A DNA stretch of 64,000 nt from Galbibacter orientalis DSM 19592 (GTDB lineage: Bacteria > Bacteroidota > Bacteroidia > Flavobacteriales > Flavobacteriaceae). The stretch is from positions 1,926,501 through 1,990,500 of the forward strand of contig NZ_JH651379.1 of NCBI RefSeq assembly GCF_000260115.1. The letters are read 5' to 3'. A program made the translations under genes and the position numbers. Below are positions 1 to 8,441 of this stretch, piece after piece; the first letter of the stretch is position 1; each line of letters opens with the position of its first letter. The notes under the pieces were generated by a model, which worked only from the letters and a program-made list of their open reading frames with translations, was not told where the DNA came from and did not search any database.

Positions 1-268
1 TAGAGTGATAGATGTTATTGAAGAATTAGAAGGCTTTGGTTTGAATGTAGATACTTACGACCCATATGCAGATAAAGAGGAAGTGAAAAAGTATTATGGA
101 GTAGATTTAATAGATGAAATAACAGAGAGATACGAAACTATTGTTTTGGCAGTTGGTCATAATCAGTTTTTAGAATTGGATTTTGAAAAGTTAAAATCTA
201 GTCCGCGAACGGTTATTTACGATGTGAAAAGTTTTTTACCTAAAGAATTGGTTACAGAGAGATTGTAA
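1..268 (+). CDS. tviB: Nucleotide-sugar dehydrogenase, C-terminal end (partial, TviB/WbpA-like)
   Basis: The reading frame is open back through the window edge (codon AGA at 2-4), so this is the 3' end of a longer gene and the GTG at 5 is not a real start. The 88 or so residues match the C-terminal UDP-binding domain of UDP-GlcNAc/UDP-GalNAc 6-dehydrogenases of the TviB/WbpA type. They contain a VIDVIEELEGFGL helix, the YDPYADKEEV segment and ILAVGH-like TIVLAVGHNQF. The family oxidises an N-acetylhexosamine nucleotide sugar to its uronic acid for capsule or O-antigen synthesis, which fits rfbB and rfbA downstream. The catalytic Cys and NAD-binding domain lie outside the window. Confidence 0.85.
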   Translation, partial: RVIDVIEELEGFGLNVDTYDPYADKEEVKKYYGVDLIDEITERYETIVLAVGHNQFLELDFEKLKSSPRTVIYDVKSFLPKELVTERL

Positions 269-347
269 TACCTTTGTGATAGGAGTGAAAAAAATATTGG
301 GAATCGCCTTAAATTTTTTTTCATAGGTAAAGAAAACCAAGGTTAAA

Positions 348-1442
348 ATGAATAATAGTTCTGATAATAAAAATAAAAAAATCTTAATAACTGGAGGAGC
401 AGGATTTATAGGGTCTCATGTGGTTCGGTTGTTTGTAAATAAATACCCATCTTATCAAATCATTAATTTAGATGCTTTAACCTATGCAGGGAATTTAGAG
501 AACCTGAAGGACATAGAGAGTGCTGCTAACTATACTTTTGTAAAAGGAGACATTACAGGTGAGTCGTTTATAAATCAGCTATTTCAGCAATATAAATTCG
601 ATGGAGTAATACACCTGGCGGCAGAAAGTCACGTAGACCGTTCTATTGAAGATCCGTTGGCTTTTGTTAAGACAAATGTTATCGGGACAATGAATTTATT
701 GAATGCGGCAAAAAAACTTTGGTTACACACTCCTCACCCCAATGGGGGAGGCTGGGAGGGGGCTCGTTTTTATCATGTAAGTACCGATGAGGTTTATGGG
801 TCTTTAGGAGAAGATGGTTTGTTTACCGAAACCACTTCATACGATCCAAACTCGCCATATTCCGCTTCCAAAGCAAGCTCAGATCATTTTGTAAGAGCTT
901 ATGGAGAAACTTATGGGTTGCCATATGTTATAAGTAATTGTTCTAATAATTATGGGCCTAATCACTTTCCGGAGAAATTAATTCCATTATTTATCAATAA
1001 TATCATTCAGAAAAAACCATTACCAGTTTATGGAGATGGAAATTATACGCGCGATTGGTTGTATGTAATAGATCATGCAAGGGCTATTGATTTAGCTTTT
1101 CATGAAGGAGGAAATCAGGAGACTTATAATATTGGAGGTTTTAACGAATGGAAAAATATCGATTTGGTTAAATTGCTATGTAAATTGATGGATGAAAAAT
1201 TAGGCAGAAGTGAAGGCGAATCGGAAGCATTGATTACCTATGTAAAAGACCGACCAGGGCATGACTTACGTTATGCTATTGATGCTTCTAAAATTAACAA
1301 AGAACTAGGGTGGGAGCCTTCGGTTACTTTTGAAGAAGGACTAGCAAAAACTATCGATTGGTATTTAAATAATAGTGATTGGTTGGCGCAAGTAACCTCT
1401 GGAGAATATCAGAGGTATTATGATAAGCAATACGGGTGTTAG
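348..1442 (+). CDS. rfbB: dTDP-glucose 4,6-dehydratase
   Basis: Converts dTDP-glucose to dTDP-4-keto-6-deoxyglucose, the branch point for rhamnose and other deoxysugars. It is an extended SDR protein of 364 residues with the NAD-binding GGAGFIGSH at 16-24, the HVSTDEVYG segment with the catalytic Asp-Glu pair, and the active-site Y171-S-A-S-K175. The length is near the family norm. Odd point: residues about 127-139 (HTPHPNGGGWEGA) are encoded by a GC-rich stretch unlike its surroundings, sitting just before the conserved RFYHVSTDEVYG strand. This looks like an in-frame insertion of a palindromic repeat. The leader at 269-347 holds nothing recognisable. It probably shares a polysaccharide locus with the dehydrogenase upstream and rfbA downstream. 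Confidence 0.96.
   Translation: MNNSSDNKNKKILITGGAGFIGSHVVRLFVNKYPSYQIINLDALTYAGNLENLKDIESAANYTFVKGDITGESFINQLFQQYKFDGVIHLAAESHVDRSIEDPLAFVKTNVIGTMNLLNAAKKLWLHTPHPNGGGWEGARFYHVSTDEVYGSLGEDGLFTETTSYDPNSPYSASKASSDHFVRAYGETYGLPYVISNCSNNYGPNHFPEKLIPLFINNIIQKKPLPVYGDGNYTRDWLYVIDHARAIDLAFHEGGNQETYNIGGFNEWKNIDLVKLLCKLMDEKLGRSEGESEALITYVKDRPGHDLRYAIDASKINKELGWEPSVTFEEGLAKTIDWYLNNSDWLAQVTSGEYQRYYDKQYGC
727..766. repeat. GC-rich palindromic insert inside rfbB
   Basis: A roughly 40-base GC-rich block lies in otherwise AT-rich coding DNA. CCTC-A-CCCC (732-740) pairs with GGGGGAGG (744-751) around a 3-base loop, leaving one bulged A, for an 8-bp stem. It is followed by a second G-rich run, GGCTGGGAGGGGGC. 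The block reads through in frame as a Gly/Pro-rich segment. By analogy with GC-rich palindromes dispersed in other Bacteroidota, I infer an inserted repeat; no second copy is visible in this window. Confidence 0.55.
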
Positions 1443-1472
1443 TTGAAAAGTTGAGAGTTGAGAGTTGAGAGT
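1441..1472. repeat. Short tandem repeat, 7-base unit AGTTGAG
   Basis: Three and a partial copies of AGTTGAG begin at the rfbB stop codon and fill half of the gap before the four-helix-bundle gene. The style of low-complexity repeat resembles that in the 5-6.6 kb region. Confidence 0.7.
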
Positions 1473-1508
1473 GAAGTGTAAAGTTTTATAGACCTAAACC
1501 ATTAAAAA

Positions 1509-1868
1509 ATGAGCGAAAATAGATTTGGGTTTGAAAGTCTAAAAGTGTGGGAAAAGAGTATTCAGCTTGTTAAATTTATTTATAAATTAACTTCTGATTT
1601 TCCAAAAGAAGAACAATATTCATTAACCTCGCAAATTCGACGATCGGCAATTTCGATTCCTTCAAATATTGCAGAAGGAACTTCTCGGGACTCAAAGAAA
1701 GATAAAAAAAGATTTTACACTATAGCTTATGGGAGTTTAATGGAATTAGTGAATCAAATTATAATTACTAAGGAATTGAGTTATATAAGTACCGAAAGCT
1801 CTCAAATGGTAAAAGATATGGCGATGGAAATTGCTAAGATGATTAGTGGATTGAAAAAATCAGTCTGA
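1509..1868 (+). CDS. Four-helix-bundle protein (S23 / rRNA intervening-sequence family)
   Basis: A 119-residue protein matching the family first found encoded in 23S rRNA intervening sequences. It shows an F.SLKVW.KSIQLV opening, then SLTSQIRRSAISIPSNIAEG, then RFYTIAYGSLMELVNQI. The family forms a small all-helical pentamer of unknown biochemical role. In Bacteroidota, copies are scattered through chromosomes, often inside surface-polysaccharide loci, as here between rfbB and rfbA. Short AGTTGAG repeats precede it and a 34-base AT-rich gap follows it. I infer a mobile or passenger gene rather than a sugar-synthesis enzyme. The family assignment is firm; the function is unknown. Confidence 0.88.
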   Translation: MSENRFGFESLKVWEKSIQLVKFIYKLTSDFPKEEQYSLTSQIRRSAISIPSNIAEGTSRDSKKDKKRFYTIAYGSLMELVNQIIITKELSYISTESSQMVKDMAMEIAKMISGLKKSV

Positions 1869-1902
1869 AAATGAACACTAAACTTTAAACATTTAACTAA
1901 AA

Positions 1903-2763
1903 ATGAAAGGAATTATTCTCGCTGGAGGCTCAGGAACACGATTACATCCATTAACATTATCGGTTAGTAAGCAGTTAATGCCTATTTATGATAAACCGAT
2001 GATTTATTATCCGCTTTCTACGTTAATGCGAGCAGGAATTCGAGAAGTATTAATCATTTCTACTCCAAAAGATTTACCGTTGTTTAAAGAATTGCTGGGA
2101 GATGGTAAAAAGTATGGTTGTGTTTTTGAATATGCGGTACAAGAACATCCTAATGGTTTGGCAGAAGCTTTTATTATTGGAGCAGACTTTATTGGAAATG
2201 ATAAAGTAGCTTTGATTTTAGGAGATAATATATTTTATGGAACTGGATTAGATAAGTTGTTACAAGAAAATAACAATCCTGATGGCGGAATTGTTTATGC
2301 ATATCATGTTCATGATCCAGAGCGATATGGTGTAGTAGAGTTTGATAAAAATGGGCAAGCTATTTCAATTGAGGAGAAGCCACAAAGTCCAAAATCGAAT
2401 TATGCGGTTCCAGGGATTTATTTTTATGACAATGAGGTGGTGGCAATAGCAAAAAATATCAAGCCAAGTAAAAGAGGAGAGTTAGAGATTACCAATATTA
2501 ATAAAGTGTATCTTGAACGAGGAAAATTACAGGTTGGTATTATGGATAGAGGGACTGCATGGCTAGATACAGGAACATTTCAATCTTTAATGCAGGCTTC
2601 GCAATTTGTTGAAGTTATTGAAGAGCGACAAGGACTTAAAATTGGAGCTATAGAAGGAGCTGCCTATGAAATGGGTTATATTACAAAAGAAGAATTTATA
2701 GCTTTAATTGAGCCGTTAATGAAAAGCGGTTATGGAAAAAGGCTATTGAGTATATTGAAATAA
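1903..2763 (+). CDS. rfbA: Glucose-1-phosphate thymidylyltransferase
   Basis: Joins dTTP and glucose-1-phosphate to make dTDP-glucose, the substrate of RfbB. The 286-residue protein starts with the nucleotidyltransferase signature [17 protein letters not shown] and carries [18 protein letters not shown], the [10 protein letters not shown] metal/sugar-binding segment, and [20 protein letters not shown]. Its length is typical. A strong terminator follows. No rfbC (epimerase) or rfbD (reductase) is present on this side, so the final dTDP-sugar made by the locus cannot be told from this window. Confidence 0.96.
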   Translation: MKGIILAGGSGTRLHPLTLSVSKQLMPIYDKPMIYYPLSTLMRAGIREVLIISTPKDLPLFKELLGDGKKYGCVFEYAVQEHPNGLAEAFIIGADFIGNDKVALILGDNIFYGTGLDKLLQENNNPDGGIVYAYHVHDPERYGVVEFDKNGQAISIEEKPQSPKSNYAVPGIYFYDNEVVAIAKNIKPSKRGELEITNINKVYLERGKLQVGIMDRGTAWLDTGTFQSLMQASQFVEVIEERQGLKIGAIEGAAYEMGYITKEEFIALIEPLMKSGYGKRLLSILK

Positions 2764-2827
2764 AAAAAGGAAAATGTATACTAAAAATTCACCAATTTTC
2801 TGTGTTTTCATAAATGAATGGAATAAG

Positions 2828-2871
2828 AAAACCCCGATTTTAACTCTGAACAGCCTTTTTCGGGGTTTTTT
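2828..2871 (+). terminator. Rho-independent terminator after rfbA
   Basis: AAAACCCCGA (2828-2837) pairs with TCGGGGTTTT (2860-2869) around a loop of about 22 bases, followed by Ts. It lies 65 bases past the rfbA stop and closes the polysaccharide transcript; the convergent DUF349 gene ends at 2988. Confidence 0.75.
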
Positions 2872-2987
2872 GTTATTTCAATTTAATGCATAACCGCATA
2901 CTTATATGGAATAAGGGTATTTTCTGAATACACCTTTTTAGATTGCTTTTTTTTAATAAAATAGTATGCAACCTTACTTTGAATATA

Positions 2988-4934
2988 TTATTGATTTATG
3001 TTTTTAAGCTTTTTGAGTTTTGCTTTCCATAAATTTAAATCTTCATGGTGTTTATCAATATTATTCATCACCTCTTTTACAATAGGATTGCTTTCATCTG
3101 CATTAAAGAACTGTAAATTATTCTCCAATTGACGTATTTCCGATTTTACTTCGTCAATTTTTCTACGGATAAATACACGCTCATTATTAATTAGCGTATC
3201 ATTATCTGCATTTGCCAGTTGATCTAGCTTGTTCCCATATTTTATAAGTTCCGCCTTTTGCTTATCGAGGTCTAATTTCTTGAATAATGCATCCAATATT
3301 TTGTTGAATTTTCCTTCAATGCTTTTTTTGCTGTGAGGGATTCTTCCGATAGCCTTCCAGTCGGCAATAATAGCTTTTACTTGCTCTAAGTCTTTTTCCT
3401 TGTCTCCAGATAATTGGAATTCTTTTAAATTATCTAAATATGCCTTCTTCTGTTCGAAAGCTTCCATTTCATCTTTAAAATGCTCGTTTTTCTTAGCATG
3501 AAGTCGATCGAAATAATGGTTACAAGCAGACTTAAATTCATTCCAGATTTTATCAGAATATTTTCTTGGAACATGACCGATATTTTTCCAATCAGATTGA
3601 ATTTTCTTCATTATTGGCGTAGTTTTTTCCCATTCATCACTGTCTTTTAGGGATTCAGCCAATTTTACCAATTCCATTTTTTTATCTAGATTGTCTTGCT
3701 GGTCTTTTTTAAGTCCTTTATAAAAAGAATTTTTATTTCTGTTGAATTTACGCACAGCTTCTTTAAAGGCAGCCCAAGTTTGTTCATTTACTTTGTAAGG
3801 AACTCTCCCAGCATTAAAAAACTCTTCTCGTAAAGCTTCTACTTCTTTTATGAGTTTTTGCCAGCTACTGTGGTTATTTACTTTTTGCTGCGTAATAGCT
3901 TCAATCTTTTTAATAATATCTTGTTTTACTAAAAGATTAGCTTCATGTATTACATCTTGATTCTTAAAATATTCTTGTCGCTTTTGATGTATTGCTTTGG
4001 TAGCAGCGCTAAAACGATCCCAAATAGCATCTCGATGTTCTCTATCTACAGGGCCTAAATCTTCTTTCCATATTTTATGAAGCAACTGTAATTCTCTAAA
4101 TGCCTTGTTTACATCACCCATTTCGGCAAGAGATTCTGCCTGAGCAATAATTTTTTCTTTTTCTTCTAAATTATGTTTAAAATCTAAATCGCGTAGGTCT
4201 CTATTTAAATCTAAGAAATCGTAAAATATCTCCACATGGTGGTGGTAGGTGCGCCAAACATCATTGTAATTTACACGTGGAATCGGACCAGCATTTCGCC
4301 ATCGTTCTTGTAACTCCTTAAAGTGTTTATAAGTGTCGTTAATATTTTCTTCAACATTAATCAAGCCCTTTAATTCTTCAATAATATCTAATCTATTTTT
4401 TAGATTTAGATCCAATCGATGTTCTAAATTCTTATAATATTGATTGCGTTTATCTCTATATTCATTATATAGTTCGTTAAAACGCTTCTTAACTGGCGAA
4501 GAATAATTAAAGTCAATTTCATTGCCTCCCTCTTGGATAAAATCTTCTTTTTTCTGTTCTAAGAGTTCTTGAAATTTTAGATCAAACTCCGATTTTATTT
4601 GGTCAACATGACTTTTTATAGCCTGTATTTTTTCTTTTGTAATAAGTATATTGAGTTCCTCAACTAACGTATCCATATTCATGGCATGATAGTCTAGCAT
4701 AGGAATTTCATGACGCTCTTTGTGTCCTTCATCTTCCGCATCTTCCGCATTCGACTCATCTATTTCATTCTGCGGATCATCATTATTTTCTCCTTCAGCA
4801 TCAGCAGTTACTTCCCCTTCACTTACCGTTTCTTCGGTAGTAACACTCTCTTGATTGTCAATTTGCGGCGTCTCGCTATTTTTTTCACTTCCGTCTGCCT
4901 CTGGCTGCAGGTTATCATCTTTTTCTTCTAACAT
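2988..4934 (-). CDS. DUF349 domain-containing protein
   Basis: A 648-residue, highly charged, helical protein with no signal peptide or membrane segment. The first 75 or so residues are an acidic Glu/Asp/Asn-rich tail. The rest holds about five DUF349 repeats, each with a W-K..G-x-[IV]-P core: RNAGPIPRVNYNDVW, KEDLGPVDREHRDAIW, FNAGRVPYKVNEQTW, KNIGHVPRKYSDKIW and KAIGRIPHSKKS. The family is widespread in Bacteroidota; its role is not established. I recall it lying next to aroE in related genomes, whereas here 1.7 kb of repeats lies between them. Confidence 0.9.
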   Translation of the reverse strand: MLEEKDDNLQPEADGSEKNSETPQIDNQESVTTEETVSEGEVTADAEGENNDDPQNEIDESNAEDAEDEGHKERHEIPMLDYHAMNMDTLVEELNILITKEKIQAIKSHVDQIKSEFDLKFQELLEQKKEDFIQEGGNEIDFNYSSPVKKRFNELYNEYRDKRNQYYKNLEHRLDLNLKNRLDIIEELKGLINVEENINDTYKHFKELQERWRNAGPIPRVNYNDVWRTYHHHVEIFYDFLDLNRDLRDLDFKHNLEEKEKIIAQAESLAEMGDVNKAFRELQLLHKIWKEDLGPVDREHRDAIWDRFSAATKAIHQKRQEYFKNQDVIHEANLLVKQDIIKKIEAITQQKVNNHSSWQKLIKEVEALREEFFNAGRVPYKVNEQTWAAFKEAVRKFNRNKNSFYKGLKKDQQDNLDKKMELVKLAESLKDSDEWEKTTPIMKKIQSDWKNIGHVPRKYSDKIWNEFKSACNHYFDRLHAKKNEHFKDEMEAFEQKKAYLDNLKEFQLSGDKEKDLEQVKAIIADWKAIGRIPHSKKSIEGKFNKILDALFKKLDLDKQKAELIKYGNKLDQLANADNDTLINNERVFIRRKIDEVKSEIRQLENNLQFFNADESNPIVKEVMNNIDKHHEDLNLWKAKLKKLKNINQ

Positions 4935-5113
4935 TTTGTAAATGTTTAAGGTTCGTCAATACTTTCAAGTTGAAAGATACTAACAAGTAACAAATTAGCC
5001 AAGTGTTTTGTTTGGAACTGTTGAGTATTAGGTGAAAAAGTTTAAAGTTGAGGGTAAGTTTTGAAGTCGGAAGACCGAAGTCGGGAGATGGAAGTAAAAA
5101 GTTGGAAGTTGGG

Positions 5114-5290
5114 AGGAAGCAAGAGTAAAGAAACAAGATATATAGATTTTTGTATTCTGATACTTTTTGAATTTTTAGTTTATCAAAAGCCTATTGCTTA
5201 TTCAAAGATTCAAAGATTCAAAGATTGAAAGATTGAAAGATTGAAAGATTGAAATAGTCTGAAGTCCGGAGTTGGAAGTTGGAAGTTCGG
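5114..5290. repeat. Long repeat, truncated copy 1
   Basis: Begins AGGAAGCAAGAGTAAAG, as do copies 2 and 3. After the TTTTAGTTTATCAAAA segment it jumps straight to GCCTATTGCTTATTCAAAG, so the central 280 or so bases of the unit are missing. It ends with the 8-base tandem tract and a GGAAGTT tract. Confidence 0.8.
5201..5254. repeat. 8-base tandem tract (AAAGATTC, then AAAGATTG)
   Basis: Repeats of TTCAAAGA switch to TTGAAAGA part-way, about 54 bases in all. The same tract recurs at 5646-5699, but is reduced to about one unit at 6103-6117. The unit-number difference largely explains why successive long repeats have different lengths. Confidence 0.85.
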
Positions 5291-5749
5291 AGGAAGCAAG
5301 AGTAAAGAAATAATATATATAGATTTTTGTATTCTGATACTTTTTGAATTTTTAGTTTATCAAAAACTGAAAACTGAAAACTAAAAACGACAAACCATAA
5401 ACCAACTGCAATCTGTCTACTGAACACTCCCGACTTCGGTCTTCCGACTTCAAACCTTTTTTCACTTCCGCATATCCAAATCTTCAAATTGACATCTTTG
5501 TCCCTTTGCACCTTTGAACCTATGCCACTTTGAGTTAAAAAGTTAATGAGTTAAAGAGAAGAATATAGAATAAAGAGAAAAGAATATAGATTTTTTTGTC
5601 CTTATTCTTTTGCGAATTTTTAATTTACCAAAAGCCTATTGCTTATTCAAAGATTCAAAGATTCAAAGATTCAAAGATTGAAAGATTGAAAGATTGAAAT
5701 AGTCTGAAGTCTGAAGTCGGGAGATGGAAGTAAAAAGTTGGAAGTTGGG
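5291..5749. repeat. Long repeat, copy 2 (459 bases)
   Basis: A full unit. In order: AGGAAGCAAGAGTAAAG; TTTTGTATTCTGATAC; CTGAAAA/CTAAAAA runs; ACGACAAACCATAAACCAAC; CACTCCCGACTTCGGTC; CACTTCCGCATATCC; GACATCTTTGTCCC; GTTAATGAGTTAAAGAG; CCTATTGCTTATTC; the 8-base tract at 5646-5699; then GGAAGTTGGGAGG. Confidence 0.85.
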
Positions 5750-6174
5750 AGGAAGCAAGAGTAAAGAAACAAGATATATAGATTTTTGTATTCTGATACT
5801 TTTTGAATTTTTAGTTTATCAAAAACTGAAAACTGAAAACTAAAAACGACAAACCATAAACCAACTGCAATCTGTCTACTGAACACTCCCGAATTCGGTC
5901 TTCCGACTTCAAACCTTTTTTCACTTCCGCATATCCAAATCTTCAAATTGACATCTTTGTTCCTTTGTCCCTTTGAACCTATGCCACTTTGAGTTAAAAA
6001 GTTAATGAGTTAAAGAGAAGAATATAGAATAAAGAGAAAAGAATATAGATTTTTTGTCCTTATTCTTTTGTGAATTTTTAATTTACCAAAAGCCTATTGC
6101 TTATTCAAAGATTGAAATAGTCCGAAGTCCGAAGTCGGTAGACGGAAGTTGGAAGTTGGAAGTTGGAAGTTCGA
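5750..6174. repeat. Long repeat, copy 3 (425 bases)
   Basis: Nearly identical to copy 2 over its body, with a few substitutions (for example GAATTCGG for GACTTCGG). It is shorter mainly because the 8-base tract at 6103-6117 has collapsed to about one unit. Confidence 0.85.
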
Positions 6175-6516
6175 AGGAAACAAGAATAAAGAAACAATAT
6201 ATATAGATTTTTGTATTCTGATACTTTTTGAATTTTTAGTTTATCAAAAACTGAAAACTAAAAACTAAAAACTAAAAACGACAAACCATAAACCAACTGC
6301 AATCTGTCTACTGAACACTCCCGAATTCGGTCTTCCGACTTCAAACCTTTTTTCACTTCCGCATATCCAAATCTTCAAATTGACATCTTTGTCTCTTTGC
6401 ACCTTTGAACCTATGCCACTTTGAGTTAAAAAGTTAATGAGTTAAAGAGAAGAATATAGAATAAAGAGAAAAGAATATAGATTTTTTGTCCTTATTCTTT
6501 TGCGAATTTTTAATTT
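6175..6516. repeat. Long repeat, copy 4, 3' truncated
   Basis: Starts AGGAAACAAGAATAAAG and follows the unit through TTTTTAATTTACC, then runs into an ACCATAA tandem tract instead of CCTATTGCTTATTC. It shares GAATTCGG with copy 3. Confidence 0.82.
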
Positions 6517-6555
6517 ACCATAAACCATAAACCATAAACCATAAACCATAAACCA
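6517..6555. repeat. 7-base tandem repeat ACCATAA
   Basis: Five full copies and a partial one of ACCATAA end the repeat region about 65 bases before the aroE stop codon. The same heptamer occurs once or twice inside each long repeat copy, so this is a local expansion of a motif already in the unit. Confidence 0.88.
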
Positions 6556-6621
6556 AAAAGACTGCAATCTGTAAACTGAACACTGTCTAGCTTCTGACTC
6601 CCGACTTCTAGCTTCCGATTT

Positions 6622-7365
6622 CTACCCATTCCAAATTTCCCAGGCTTTTTCAGCTTGGAGTTCTAGCATTTTGCTTCCGTTTACTGCGGTAGCGCCATTT
6701 GCTTCAGCATATTTCATGAAAGCTGTTTTTGGAGGGTTGTAGATTAAGTCAAAAACTAAATGCCCTTCAGTAAGAAATTCATATGGAATAGCAGGTTTAG
6801 CTTCCGTATTTGGAAAAGTACCAATTGGAGAGCAATTCACAATTACTTGGTGTTGCTCCATAACTTGTTTTGTAAGCATCTCGTAACTCAATTTGTTTTC
6901 CGACGCAGTTCTGGATACAAATTGAATCTCCAAACCTAAGTCAATTAAAGCGTGTTTTACTGCTTTAGAAGCACCTCCTGTACCTAGAATTAGTGCCTTT
7001 TTATGGTGTGATTTTATAAAGGGTTCTATAGATTTATAAAAGCCATAAATATCTGTATTGTAGCCTTTCAAACCGTTCTTGGTTATTTTTACGGTATTTA
7101 CAGCGCCAATTTCTTTTGCTTTTGGGTCTATTTCAGTTAAAAAAGGAATAATAGCTTCTTTGTAGGGAATGGTGATATTAAAACCAACAATATCTTTATC
7201 TTGTGCTAAAACATTTTTAATTTCTTCAATGTTTTGTAAATCGAAATTAACATAAGAATGGTTATCAAGATCGAGCTGCTTAAATTTTTCCGTAAAGTAA
7301 CCAGCAGAAAATGAGTATGAAATATTCTTTCCTAATAATCCGAAATGTCTAAGTTCTTTTTTCAT
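6622..7365 (-). CDS. aroE: Shikimate dehydrogenase
   Basis: Reduces 3-dehydroshikimate to shikimate with NADPH in aromatic amino-acid synthesis. The 247-residue protein has the substrate-binding LGKNISYSFSAGYF near the N terminus, NITIPYKEAI with the catalytic Lys, NTDIYGF, the nucleotide-binding LGTGGASKAV, and the C-terminal GSKMLELQAEKAWEIW. It is slightly short, as in other Bacteroidota. The stop codon sits just inside the repeat-rich region. Upstream, 42 bases separate it from the DUF368 pair, with which it may be transcribed. Confidence 0.95.
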   Translation of the reverse strand: MKKELRHFGLLGKNISYSFSAGYFTEKFKQLDLDNHSYVNFDLQNIEEIKNVLAQDKDIVGFNITIPYKEAIIPFLTEIDPKAKEIGAVNTVKITKNGLKGYNTDIYGFYKSIEPFIKSHHKKALILGTGGASKAVKHALIDLGLEIQFVSRTASENKLSYEMLTKQVMEQHQVIVNCSPIGTFPNTEAKPAIPYEFLTEGHLVFDLIYNPPKTAFMKYAEANGATAVNGSKMLELQAEKAWEIWNG

Positions 7366-7407
7366 TAAGTAAGTTTTATGCGTTTTGGCGGTTGGTGTAT
7401 ATTAAAA

Positions 7408-8439
7408 TTAATGTTTTACAGTTTCGCCTTGAGTTAGTTTTCCGTACCAATCCAATCCTAATACAATTAAGATTCCAACAATAACAAAGCCAATGGCAAT
7501 CCATGTTTCTGTATTATTTATATGTGGTAGGTAGCGTTGGTAGTTAACAATTATTTTTTCTCCAGCCGAATCTTTCATTATTTCTCCAAATTCGTTGAGT
7601 CTGTATATTGTTTTTTTCCAAGGCCAAACAACTCCCAGAGAGCCAGTAATAAACCCTAGGATAATGGCGGTGGTAATATGTTTAAAATGCTTTAAAACAT
7701 AGCTTAATAAATGCGAAAGTGTAACCAAACCAGTAACCGATCCTAAGGTGAAAACTGCTAAAATTTTCAACATTTCTATTCGCTGTTGGTTGTTTATAAA
7801 GCTAAAATCGCCTTTAAATATTTCAGCAAAAGTATCATAAAGGGCATTTACAGAATCTACTAAAAGGAGTACATAATTTCCAAGTAGAATTAAAATAAAA
7901 GAACCAGATAAGCCTGGTAGCGTCATCCCAGAAACACTTATTATTCCGCAGAAAAACACAAAAAATAGATTCTCATTTTGTTTTGCTGGGTTAAAAAAGC
8001 TTAAGGAGATACCTATCATTATTCCAATGATACAGGATAAAATGGTTTTCCGATTCCAATAATGAAAATCCTTGGCTATATAATAAATAGAGCCTAAAAT
8101 CATTCCGAAGAAAGCGGCCCAAACATACAATTCTTTTTGCGCTATAAAGTAGTCTAAAAGTTTAGAGACGCTAAAATAACTCACTAGCATTCCTAATAGC
8201 AATAAACTTAAAAAGCGACCATTTATATATTGATAAAAGCTTCTAAACCGTCCATTAAGGATTAATTTTAGAGCTTTTAAGTTTACTTTCTGAAGCGAGT
8301 AAATAAATTCTTCGTAAAAACCAGCAACAAAAGCAACCACCCCTCCAGAAACGCCAGGAACTTTATTGGCGGCTCCCATGGCTAATCCCTTTATGAAAAG
8401 GAAAAACTTATCGAGAAGTGTACGCGTTGGTTGTTGCAT
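7408..8439 (-). CDS. DUF368 membrane protein (putative undecaprenyl-phosphate translocase), paralogue 2
   Basis: A 343-residue polytopic membrane protein with about eight to nine hydrophobic helices. It has the family's two glycine/proline signatures: MGAANKVPGVSGGVVAFVAG near the N terminus and TLPGLSGSFILILLGNY in the second half. DUF368 proteins (PopT) were shown in other bacteria to return undecaprenyl phosphate across the membrane for cell-wall lipid recycling; extending that to this copy is inference. It starts 2 bases after its paralogue ends. It differs by a longer C terminus and by ANK in place of the ADV of the upstream copy. Confidence 0.88.
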   Translation of the reverse strand: MQQPTRTLLDKFFLFIKGLAMGAANKVPGVSGGVVAFVAGFYEEFIYSLQKVNLKALKLILNGRFRSFYQYINGRFLSLLLLGMLVSYFSVSKLLDYFIAQKELYVWAAFFGMILGSIYYIAKDFHYWNRKTILSCIIGIMIGISLSFFNPAKQNENLFFVFFCGIISVSGMTLPGLSGSFILILLGNYVLLLVDSVNALYDTFAEIFKGDFSFINNQQRIEMLKILAVFTLGSVTGLVTLSHLLSYVLKHFKHITTAIILGFITGSLGVVWPWKKTIYRLNEFGEIMKDSAGEKIIVNYQRYLPHINNTETWIAIGFVIVGILIVLGLDWYGKLTQGETVKH

Positions 8440-8441
8440 TT

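Larger units (their letters stand above)
4935..6621. repeat. 1.7-kb non-coding region built of nested repeats
   Basis: No credible gene lies here. The region is a mosaic of a long repeat unit of about 425-459 bases plus several short tandem tracts: an 8-base AAAGATTC/AAAGATTG run, CTGAAAA and CTAAAAA runs, GGAAGTT runs, and a 7-base ACCATAA run. Corresponding points confirm the period: the TCACTTCCGCATATCC segment recurs at 5462, 5921 and 6353. Both strands contain open frames, but these only translate the repeats. The copies are close to identical over long stretches, implying recent duplication or continued homogenisation. No transposase or CRISPR-type regular spacing is present. Confidence 0.9.

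Noticed and set aside
4267-4282. parS-like sequence around ACACGTGGAA
   Set aside because: Only about 11 of 16 positions fit the consensus, it lies within the DUF349 coding sequence, and it is far from parAB.
4915-5136. Minus-strand open frame between DUF349 and the repeats
   Set aside because: It overlaps the DUF349 start and continues into repeat-type sequence; no conserved features.
5218-5946. Two similar minus-strand open frames (5218-5511, 5671-5946) encoding near-identical 91-97 residue proteins
   Set aside because: They translate the repeat unit; amino-acid similarity simply mirrors DNA repetition, composition is abnormal, and no family is recognisable.
4935-6621. CRISPR array
   Set aside because: Units are 425-459 bases with near-identical interiors, not short repeats with unique spacers, and no cas genes are present.
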